This document shows, piece after piece, positions 56,486-64,000 of a stretch of DNA of 64,000 nt. Made by a program: the position numbers and the translations under genes. The notes under the pieces were generated by a model, which was given only the letters and a program-made list of their open reading frames with translations, did no database searches and was not told where the DNA came from. Within the stretch, counting starts at the first letter, position 1. Each line of letters begins with the position of its first letter. Origin of the DNA: Thiothrix eikelboomii (GTDB taxonomy: Bacteria; Pseudomonadota; Gammaproteobacteria; Thiotrichales; Thiotrichaceae); contig NZ_FUYB01000002.1 in NCBI RefSeq assembly GCF_900167255.1, positions 237,875 through 301,874 on the forward strand, in the 5' to 3' direction.

Positions 56486-57432
56486 GCCACCTCAACCTCG
56501 ACCAAGGCCATTGCTTGTACTATGCCGAATTCGGCTATCCCCAAGGTATACCGCTATTGTTCATTCACGGTGGTCCCGGCTCTGGCTGTCAGCCCGCCCA
56601 TACCGCCTATTTATACCCTGAAGGTTTTCGTATTATCCAACTCGATCAGCGCGGTTGTGGACAATCCACTCCGTTAGGCAGCCTTGCAGCGAATACCACT
56701 GCTGATTTAATCGCCGATATGGAGTCCTTACGCCAACACCTTCAGATTAAGCATTGGGTGCTGTATGGTGGCTCATGGGGTACGGTCTTGGCCTTAGAAT
56801 ATGCCAAGCAGTTTCCTGAGCAAGTTTTGGGAGTTTTATTGCGCGGAGTATTTCTAGCTCGACATGAAGATTGGGCTTGGTTTGCCCTGTCCGAAGGGGT
56901 TGCTCAACAGTTCCCACTCGCCTATCAGGATTTATTACAGGCCTTGCAGCTGCCTTATGGTGCTGATCCTGCCCCTCGTTTGAATACCTTAATGCAAGCC
57001 GACACTGAAACCGCCTATCACACGGCTTTGGCTTGGGATCGCTGGGAATCGACGGTGATGGGTATAGGTGAACCTAGCTTTAACCCTGACCGCAACACTT
57101 GGGCTACCCGTATTGCCCGCAATCGGATTTATGCCCATTACGCAGCCAACCAATTTTTTTTACCCGAGCAAGGAGTATTAACTCAATTAGAGCAGTTAGC
57201 ACAGTTACCGATCTATGCGGTGCATGGTCGAAACGATCCAGTTTGCCAGTTGGCAGCCGCCAAATTATTAGAAAACGCTCTACCACAGTATCAATTATTG
57301 GAGGTCGCAGCTGGGCATGGGATGCATGAACTGGAGTTACAGCGAGGTTTGCAGCAGATAACACAGGAGTTATATCTTAAGCTGAGCAAACCTAGCAGCC
57401 AATGCAGACTATCTTCGAATAATCTACCGTAA
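56482..57432 (+). CDS. Proline iminopeptidase-like alpha/beta hydrolase
   Basis: The 316-residue protein has the oxyanion segment HGGPGSGCQPAH, QLDQRGCGQS, the nucleophile elbow GGSWG and the catalytic histidine in AAGHGMHEL; NDPVCQ supplies the probable aspartate. This fits prolyl aminopeptidase (S33). The start overlaps the upstream ATPase stop by four bases, so it is translated from the same message. A peptide substrate is not certain; other hydrolases of the family look alike. Confidence 0.85.
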   Translation: MSHLNLDQGHCLYYAEFGYPQGIPLLFIHGGPGSGCQPAHTAYLYPEGFRIIQLDQRGCGQSTPLGSLAANTTADLIADMESLRQHLQIKHWVLYGGSWGTVLALEYAKQFPEQVLGVLLRGVFLARHEDWAWFALSEGVAQQFPLAYQDLLQALQLPYGADPAPRLNTLMQADTETAYHTALAWDRWESTVMGIGEPSFNPDRNTWATRIARNRIYAHYAANQFFLPEQGVLTQLEQLAQLPIYAVHGRNDPVCQLAAAKLLENALPQYQLLEVAAGHGMHELELQRGLQQITQELYLKLSKPSSQCRLSSNNLP

Positions 57433-57447
57433 AATCAACGCACCTCG

Positions 57448-58239
57448 TTAACCCTGATCCCCCAACCAATAAGCACGCCGTAAATCCGCTGGCAATTCAA
57501 CCACATCACAGGGGCCACGATATTGCTCAGGGACGTTCTCAGGGCATTGACCACATAACTGATTACCTGGCACAGCAAAATCAATCTTACGGGGATAAGG
57601 TAATTTTAAGCCCTGCATAATTGCGACAAACTCGGCTTCAGTTTTGTCATTACCTAAGCGAGGATTCCGATTTTTCTCTTGGCGAATCGTGGTTAATTGG
57701 CGACCCTCATAATCATGCGCTGGATACACTAAAGTTTCATCGGGAAGACTAAAAAATTTCTCAGTCACACTCCGATATAAAGCATGGGCATCACCTGACT
57801 GAAAATCAGTACGCCCACAGGCCTCAATCAACAGCGCATCGCCAGAAAATAATACGGGCTGCATGCCATTATCCAATAAATAAGCATGATGGGTACTCGT
57901 ATGACCCGGCGTAAACAAAGGATGTAAAACGATCTGCCCGAGTTGAAACGGAATACCCTCCTGTACACCTAGATCGGCACAGGGCAAATTATCGAGCGCT
58001 GGTACAGCAATTTTGCAACCTGTAAACGCCTGCAGCTTTTTACTACCGGTTAAATGATCTGCATGGATATGAGTTTCTAGGGTATAAGCTAAGCTCAAGC
58101 CTAAGTCTTGTAAAATGCGCAAATCGCGCTCAAGCGTATCAATCACCGGATCTATCAAGACCGCTTGCCCAGTAGCTTCGCAAGCTAATAAATAGGTATA
58201 AGTACTCGAATCTTTTTCAAATAATTGGCGAAATATCAT
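57448..58239 (-). CDS. Persulfide dioxygenase-like metallo-beta-lactamase protein (ETHE1 type)
   Basis: This 263-residue MBL-fold protein has the metal motif THIHADHLTG, the second-shell FTPGHTSTHHAYLL and GDALLIEACGRTDF. It follows the ETHE1 pattern (iron-dependent oxidation of glutathione persulfide to sulfite). A C-terminal extension after YPRKIDF contains LCGQCPENVP with a CxxC pair. The ATG at 58239 (MIFRQLFEKD) has GGGAG five bases upstream; six extra codons are open upstream. It fits sulfide detoxification or sulfur oxidation. Confidence 0.85.
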   Translation of the reverse strand: MIFRQLFEKDSSTYTYLLACEATGQAVLIDPVIDTLERDLRILQDLGLSLAYTLETHIHADHLTGSKKLQAFTGCKIAVPALDNLPCADLGVQEGIPFQLGQIVLHPLFTPGHTSTHHAYLLDNGMQPVLFSGDALLIEACGRTDFQSGDAHALYRSVTEKFFSLPDETLVYPAHDYEGRQLTTIRQEKNRNPRLGNDKTEAEFVAIMQGLKLPYPRKIDFAVPGNQLCGQCPENVPEQYRGPCDVVELPADLRRAYWLGDQG

Positions 58240-58427
58240 GTTTGCTCCCTTTGACATTCTCCCTTCACTAAAGATAGGTTATCTGCATCACCTTCTGCAA
58301 GCTCGCTTTTGACCCAAACTCAGTATGAACCTAATTCTCTACTTGACCTTCTAAATTTCAAGACCTAATCAGTTACCGAGTGGTCTATTATTGGTATCCT
58401 AGTGACAACAACTGCGAGGAACTCCAA

Positions 58428-59240
58428 ATGCGTCACTTATCTCTAACCACTTGCTTAGTTCTCTTGAGTGTTTCTACTGCTTCTGCCAATGATTCCACTG
58501 CAGCTTTTGGTGCAGGTGGTTTAGTTTTTACCCAGTCTGAACATATCGTGATGCAAACAGAAGATTTGTCGATCAGCCAAAAAAAAATTCGGGTAGCCAA
58601 CCAATTCCATAACACCAGTGATCAAGCGATTACCACCCGAGTGGCCTTCCCTTTACCAGAAGCCTATCTGGATGCAGATGGTTCATCCTTCCCTTACACC
58701 GAAGATACCTTACCTAAAGATAAAAATATCCTAAACTTTTCAGTCCTGGTCGATGGCAAAAAACAAGCCTTTCAGAGTGAAGACAAAAAGGTCGTGGATC
58801 AAGAAAGCGGTGCGACCGGGCATAAAATCACTCACCACTGGATGCAAACCTTCCCTGCTAAAAAAACGATTAGCGTCGTCCATGAATATACTCCCGGCTT
58901 AGGTGGCGGTGTGGGTTATGGTCTGCAAAATGAAGACAGCGGCCTGTATTGCATTGATTCTGAACTCAAGCGTTGGATTCAAAAGCAACTCAAAGCTAAA
59001 TATGATACGCCCACCACCACGATTAAATACATCCTCACTACGGGTGCGAATTGGAAAGGACCGATTGGCAAATTCAAATTAACTATTAAAAAATCGCATC
59101 CCCATGAAAAAATCAGTTTTTGTGGGACGGGTGTAAAAAAAATCGACGCTAGCACTTTCGTGATGGAAAAAACTAATTTCACCCCGACCAAGGACTTAAA
59201 TATTATTTATTTTGGTAAACCCTATAAGCTCGGTGATTAA
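58428..59240 (+). CDS. DUF4424-like exported protein
   Basis: A 270-residue protein with a signal peptide (MRHLSLTTCLVLLSVSTASA). The mature part has beta-sandwich-like segments such as IRVANQFHNTSDQAITTRVA and ISVVHEYTPGLGGG, which I recognise as DUF4424, an uncharacterised family. GAGGA lies seven bases before the ATG at 58428. It is monocistronic. Confidence 0.72.
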   Translation: MRHLSLTTCLVLLSVSTASANDSTAAFGAGGLVFTQSEHIVMQTEDLSISQKKIRVANQFHNTSDQAITTRVAFPLPEAYLDADGSSFPYTEDTLPKDKNILNFSVLVDGKKQAFQSEDKKVVDQESGATGHKITHHWMQTFPAKKTISVVHEYTPGLGGGVGYGLQNEDSGLYCIDSELKRWIQKQLKAKYDTPTTTIKYILTTGANWKGPIGKFKLTIKKSHPHEKISFCGTGVKKIDASTFVMEKTNFTPTKDLNIIYFGKPYKLGD

Positions 59241-59289
59241 GTCAAGCCTGCTTAAACTTACCCTGCCCCACAGATAAGAAAACAAGGCT

Positions 59290-59313
59290 GGCTCATTAAA
59301 AATTTAACGAGCC
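59290..59313 (-). terminator. Probable terminator downstream of amylosucrase
   Basis: A ten-base stem with one G-T pair and a four-base loop starts GGCTCGTTAA on the minus strand and continues into AGCCTTGTTTTCTT, a T-rich tail interrupted by other bases. It lies 35 bases after the amylosucrase stop and also after the convergent DUF4424 gene. Confidence 0.55.
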
Positions 59314-59348
59314 GCCCCCTAAGCGATATTGCTTAAAATGCCAAGCGA

Positions 59349-61247
59349 TTAAGATTCCAGCTGCAACCACATGACCTGATACGGCTTTAATGGCAGACCG
59401 TTGATCACTGAAATACGCTGCTGACTAATCAAGTCGAAGAGCGTTTCGGGTAAGGCTGATAAGGTTAATGCACTCACTGTGCTAGGTTGCTCACTAAAAT
59501 TCGCCAATACTAAAACCCGCTCAGCTTCACCCCGCCAATAACCTAATACTGATGGCTGCTTAGTATTAAAACTCAGCAGCTGTGTACCGCCTAAGGCTGG
59601 GGTTTGTTTACGAATCTGGATTAAATCGGTGAGGCGTTTAAAGACTTGTCCGGCATCGGTCGCTAAATCATGACGGGCTGCATAACGCTCTAAATCAGCG
59701 GGTGGGCGATGCACCCAACGAGAGTCATTGGCTTTGTGTGGATCAGCGCTAAAACTATAATCATTTAAACTACCGACTTCATCGCCCAGATAAATCAAGG
59801 GCAAACCACCAGAGCTTAAAGCCACACTATGCAAGAGCATAATCCGATCAATCGCTAAAGGATCATGCTGCTCTAAACCGACCAACGATGCACACATACC
59901 ACTAATCCGACAATCGCCAGTCTGTGGGTTATCTTGGAAAGGCACACCGCGTGCAAAGCTACCCGCAAACCGATTCACATAGAATTGATTCAGGAACTGG
60001 CGATGATGGAAACCATTAATCCCAAACTCTGCTGCATCTTCATCGGCGAAAGTCCAGCCAATATCATCATGGCAACGCACATAATTCACCCAAGCGGTTT
60101 GGGCAGGCAGATTATGACGACGCTCCAAAGCCTGTTGCAAAAGATTCACTTCACGGGTGGCGAGTGAATTCCACAGTAGCGCCATTTGCAACGGGTTATA
60201 GGACAATTGACATTCATTCGGTGCGATGTATTGCACGACTTTATCAGGGTGAACAATCGCCTCGGATTTAAACAATAAACTCGGTGCAGCAATCCGTGCC
60301 ACGGCGTTAAAAGCTCGAATCAGAGCATGGGCTTGCGGTAGATTTTCACAATCTGTGCCAAGTTGCTTCCAGATAAAAGCGACCGCATCCATCCGCAAAA
60401 TATCCACCCCGAGATTAGCAATAAACAGCATTTCCTCAGCCATCGCGGTGAAGGTGGCCGGGTTGCTATAATTCAGATCCCACTGAAAACTATTAAAGGT
60501 TGTCCACACCCAGCGCCCGTCAGCTAACTGCGAAAAAGCGCCGGGATGTTGATCAGGGAAAATTTCGCGTACCGTCTGATCATAAGCATCAGGCATACGC
60601 CGATCTGGGAAGAAATAATAGAAATCCTGATAGTTTGGATTCCCTTTCACGGCTTCCTGCGCCCAATGGTGCTCGTTAGAAGTGTGATTAAAAATAAAAT
60701 CCACCACTAAGGTAATGCCTGCTGCCTTCAATGCAGCGGCCACTGCCTGCAAATCGTCAATCGTACCCAGTGCGGGGTTGACCTCACGATAACTACTCAC
60801 GGCATAGCCCCCATCACTTTGCCCTTCTGGGCATTTAAACAGCGGCATCAGATGCAGATAAGTTAAACCTAGCTCTTGAAAATAAGGAATTTTTTGAATA
60901 ATTCCTTGTAGATTACCCGCGAATAAATCGACATAGCACACCCCGCCCACCATTTGTTCTGAGCTAAACCAATCAGGGTGCTGCTCATGTTCAGTATCTT
61001 GTGCTTTTAACGCAGCGGAGCGTGCCTGCCAACTGTGATAAGCCGCTGTTAATAGCGCTTTGAGAAAACTCAGAAAATCATCCCGCTCACCATACACCGA
61101 ACTCAACTCTAAGGTGAGCGCAGGAAGGTAACGCTGCAAACGCCGCTCGAAGGCAAGCCAATCGCCCTCATTCGCCGGATCGGTTAGTACAATCTCTTGA
61201 TACACTTGACTGATTAAAAGTTGGGTCTGTTGTTGTTCATTGAGCAT
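59349..61247 (-). CDS. Amylosucrase (GH13)
   Basis: Amylosucrase makes alpha-1,4-glucan from sucrose, releasing fructose. At 632 residues it compares with 636 in Neisseria polysaccharea. Catalytic residues are D287 (LRMDAVAF), E329 (LLFKSEAIV) and D394 (RCHDDIGW), one off the Neisseria numbers 286/328/393. [19 protein letters not shown] marks the substrate-specific region. An alpha-helical N-terminal domain occupies about residues 1-90. GAGGA sits five bases before the ATG. It is a single gene with no glycogen or sucrose genes nearby. Confidence 0.93.
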   Translation of the reverse strand: MLNEQQQTQLLISQVYQEIVLTDPANEGDWLAFERRLQRYLPALTLELSSVYGERDDFLSFLKALLTAAYHSWQARSAALKAQDTEHEQHPDWFSSEQMVGGVCYVDLFAGNLQGIIQKIPYFQELGLTYLHLMPLFKCPEGQSDGGYAVSSYREVNPALGTIDDLQAVAAALKAAGITLVVDFIFNHTSNEHHWAQEAVKGNPNYQDFYYFFPDRRMPDAYDQTVREIFPDQHPGAFSQLADGRWVWTTFNSFQWDLNYSNPATFTAMAEEMLFIANLGVDILRMDAVAFIWKQLGTDCENLPQAHALIRAFNAVARIAAPSLLFKSEAIVHPDKVVQYIAPNECQLSYNPLQMALLWNSLATREVNLLQQALERRHNLPAQTAWVNYVRCHDDIGWTFADEDAAEFGINGFHHRQFLNQFYVNRFAGSFARGVPFQDNPQTGDCRISGMCASLVGLEQHDPLAIDRIMLLHSVALSSGGLPLIYLGDEVGSLNDYSFSADPHKANDSRWVHRPPADLERYAARHDLATDAGQVFKRLTDLIQIRKQTPALGGTQLLSFNTKQPSVLGYWRGEAERVLVLANFSEQPSTVSALTLSALPETLFDLISQQRISVINGLPLKPYQVMWLQLES

Positions 61248-61384
61248 AGTGATCCTCTCCTGTATTTAGTACATTAAAGCACGAGATTTTCAGTTCGCCA
61301 ATCCTTATCAGGCCTAGACCCTAAGCGCTTTGGATAATTTTTTTTAGCTAACCCAATAATCCTACAGTGAAGACCGATTAAACA
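61248..61384. other. Spacer between amylosucrase start and CRISPR array
   Basis: This 137-base region should hold the amylosucrase promoter on the minus strand. A T-run (around 61339-61346) lies at the array-distal side. No gene is visible. Confidence 0.4.
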
Positions 61385-64000
61385 TCCTTAATCTGCCTAT
61401 CCGGCAGTGAACCTAAGCGCTTTAGCGGCGTAGCTTACGCTGGCGTTTCTAAGCTGCCTATCCGGCAGTGAACCGGAAAACAAATACTCACCGACGTGCT
61501 GCAATTTTCTAAGCTGCCTATCCGGCAGTGAACATGCAACTCTTTTGTCGGAACGGAGTCGGAATTTTCTAAGCTGCCTATCCGGCAGTGAACTTAGACG
61601 ACGCACATAAGAAGCAATCTGGCTATTTCTAAGCTGCCTATCCGGCAGTGAACACTCATCGAGAAAAATAGCTTATGAGTCAAGGTTTCTAAGCTGCCTA
61701 TCCGGCAGTGAACATTATCGTTTCAATGTAAAATTTAAGCCGCTATTTCTAAGCTGCCTATCCGGCAGTGAACCCCGACACTCGATAACCTAGAAATCGG
61801 GACATTTTCTAAGCTGCCTATCCGGCAGTGAACCTGACTCCAGTAACAAAGCGCAGCATCTAGCATTTCTAAGCTGCCTATCCGGCAGTGAACTATTTGC
61901 CAATGCGTCCACGACACCTTTGAATTTTCTAAGCTGCCTATCCGGCAGTGAACGGCTGGATATTACAGCAAGACGAGTCGGACCTTTTCTAAGCTGCCTA
62001 TCCGGCAGTGAACGATTTGATCCAAGATCATCCAAGCCTATTCTTGTTTCTAAGCTGCCTATCCGGCAGTGAACCAGCCCAGTGAGAAGAATTTTATTTC
62101 TGTGTATTTCTAAGCTGCCTATCCGGCAGTGAACATTCCAAATCCATATTCACCCCTTCCCTTTCATTTCTAAGCTGCCTATCCGGCAGTGAACCATTGC
62201 CGGACAAGAAAATATTCTCGAAATCCTTTCTAAGCTGCCTATCCGGCAGTGAACTGGGCGGTTTTAAGAAACCTCCTTTATCAACTTTTCTAAGCTGCCT
62301 ATCCGGCAGTGAACATAGTATCCATCATTGCAACGACTCCCGAACGTTTCTAAGCTGCCTATCCGGCAGTGAACGGAGCAGCGTAAACAGCACTTGTCGC
62401 CATATTTTTCTAAGCTGCCTATCCGGCAGTGAACCAGCTACTCAATTTAAACAGTTTGACTATGAATTTCTAAGCTGCCTATCCGGCAGTGAACGTAACG
62501 CTACCTGCGGGACTGAAGTCCGTCACTTTCTAAGCTGCCTATCCGGCAGTGAACTACTGATTGCGTACCACTGAAGCCGAATTGATTTTCTAAGCTGCCT
62601 ATCCGGCAGTGAACTAAAAGCCGTTTAGACAGCTATAGAGGCTATTTTTCTAAGCTGCCTATCCGGCAGTGAACGTCACCGAAAACTGCTTTCGATTTCT
62701 AGGCGGTTTCTAAGCTGCCTATCCGGCAGTGAACGGCAACCCAGTCAACGTGCTGCCAAGGTGGGTTTTCTAAGCTGCCTATCCGGCAGTGAACTAAACG
62801 CTTCATTTATTGCAAGAATTTCGTCCTTTCTAAGCTGCCTATCCGGCAGTGAACATAATTGTCTTTCCTTGTTGGCTTTTTTTGTGTTTCTAAGCTGCCT
62901 ATCCGGCAGTGAACAATAATGCACAAGACTATGGCGATGTGCCGTGTTTCTAAGCTGCCTATCCGGCAGTGAACTATTGCGCACGGTCACGGACTTGAGT
63001 CCGACATTTCTAAGCTGCCTATCCGGCAGTGAACTTTCTGCCGAACAATCCTGTTCTACTCTTTGTTTTCTAAGCTGCCTATCCGGCAGTGAACATTAGA
63101 TTCACTGTATGGTCAGTTCGGGGATTTTTCTAAGCTGCCTATCCGGCAGTGAACGTGCGTTCTGAGGGATCGCTGCAATCGCAGCATTTCTAAGCTGCCT
63201 ATCCGGCAGTGAACCCGCATTGTTGATATGTCTTAGCAGGCGTGGATTTCTAAGCTGCCTATCCGGCAGTGAACGTACTTCGTCTAGGATAGCCCGTACC
63301 ACGTTATTTCTAAGCTGCCTATCCGGCAGTGAACTAGCGACTGTACAGGATGGACTTGCAGCACTGTTTCTAAGCTGCCTATCCGGCAGTGAACTTCCAA
63401 AGCGTCTTGCCACTGTCCTTTTCAAATTTCTAAGCTGCCTATCCGGCAGTGAACAGAGAGTATAAACTTTCTTTTTGCATACAATTTTTCTAAGCTGCCT
63501 ATCCGGCAGTGAACACTGGCTTCCAGCGGTTTGTTAAAGGCTAGAATTTCTAAGCTGCCTATCCGGCAGTGAACAAGAAGAAGAAGAAGAGGAATTAAAA
63601 ACAGGATTTCTAAGCTGCCTATCCGGCAGTGAACTGGCTTCAAGTCATTGACGACATGGTTTAAATTTTCTAAGCTGCCTATCCGGCAGTGAACAGCAAG
63701 CCAGCAGCGGCCAGCAAGCCAGCAGCTTTCTAAGCTGCCTATCCGGCAGTGAACGTTAACAGTGGTTGGCGCGGGCGTTGGATGTATTTCTAAGCTGCCT
63801 ATCCGGCAGTGAACCGAAGTTTGCCGCGATCATCCAAGCCTATTCTTTTCTAAGCTGCCTATCCGGCAGTGAACAACCAGAATGACTTTGCGGTGTCCTT
63901 CGAAAATTTCTAAGCTGCCTATCCGGCAGTGAACGAAGCCCGCGAAGTGGCCTTCCAAGCGTTGGATTTCTAAGCTGCCTATCCGGCAGTGAACGCTGAG
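61385..64000 (-). CRISPR. Type I-F CRISPR array, 44 repeats visible, continuing past the window
   Basis: A 28-base repeat with stem CTGCC and GGCAG around GGATA occurs 43 times without change (starts 61446 to 61986, and 62047 to 63967) plus once in degenerate form at 61385-61412. The crRNA-strand repeat starts GTTCACTGCC and ends TTAGAAA, the type I-F pattern. Spacers are 32 bases, two of them 33; the period is 60. The crRNA strand is the minus strand. The degenerate repeat at the left is the trailer end (its last 8 bases, crRNA sense, have 4 changes), so new spacers enter from the right, off the window. There are 43 complete spacers and a partial one. Confidence 0.98.

Noticed and set aside
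61319..61426. A 12-base match (CCTAAGCGCTTT) between the region left of the array and the first spacer.
   Set aside because: The core AAGCGCTT is palindromic and short; the match does not extend and could be chance.
61390..63660. Open reading frames on both strands inside the CRISPR array with repeats of SLPDRQLR or FLSCLSGSE.
   Set aside because: They are translations of the CRISPR repeat; the period of 60 bases is a multiple of three, so frames stay open by chance.

Overview
The window looks like the chromosome of a Gram-negative gammaproteobacterium. It has an rbfA-infB-nusA-rimP-tRNA-fMet cluster, a 14-gene nuo operon with separate nuoC and nuoD, sbmA, ynjBCD, NnrS, an ETHE1-type persulfide dioxygenase and a type I-F CRISPR array. 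A sulfur-oxidising lineage such as the Thiotrichales would fit, but that placement is a guess from gene content. Gene density is high and most neighbours overlap by 1-4 bases (ATGA or TAATG junctions).

Layout. 1-5383 (minus): translation and transcription cluster with tRNA-fMet, which has its own promoter and terminator. 5413-20266 (minus): complex I operon nuoA-N plus a DUF2818 gene. 20603-24105 (minus): SbmA-type peptide transporter, a two-TM channel with two RCK domains, and a small membrane protein. 24228-29237: rsmE, a coupled FHA membrane protein and periplasmic trypsin-like protease, hemL, and a DUF3047 exported protein. 29349-36749 (plus): six-gene operon of two flavin disulfide-type oxidoreductases (one fused to a TVP38 membrane domain), ynjB, ynjC, ynjD and ynjF. 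36869-38874: purine pair, 8-oxoguanine deaminase-like and phosphoribosyltransferase. 38955-43060 (minus): basic amino acid decarboxylase, tRNA-Phe with a near-consensus promoter, ispG. 43302-46114: NnrS behind a convincing FNR-type promoter, a homologue of the eukaryotic N-terminal glutamine amidase NTAQ1, and an AIM24-family protein. 46258-49910 (minus): three-gene lipid-like module (Tes-like radical SAM, Lgt-like, small membrane protein), a remnant of a DUF3368 (PIN-type) gene, and an aldo/keto reductase. 50094-57432 (plus): eight-gene operon resembling the PQQ-alcohol-dehydrogenase-associated PedA1A2BC transporter, with a complete NrtA/TauA-type ABC importer inserted in it and a proline iminopeptidase at the end. 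57448-61247: persulfide dioxygenase, DUF4424 protein, amylosucrase. 61385-64000: type I-F CRISPR array, 44 repeats visible, running off the right edge.

The minus strand is the crRNA strand of the array. The degenerate terminal repeat is at the left, so the leader, and possibly the cas genes, lie to the right of the window. No cas gene is inside it. The points most worth following are the PedABC-like cluster with its acidic beta-propeller, the radical SAM/Lgt-like trio, the bacterial NTAQ1 homologue, the FNR-type nnrS promoter, and two array spacers that share their seed half but diverge afterwards.

Family names come from recognising motifs by eye; no database search was run.
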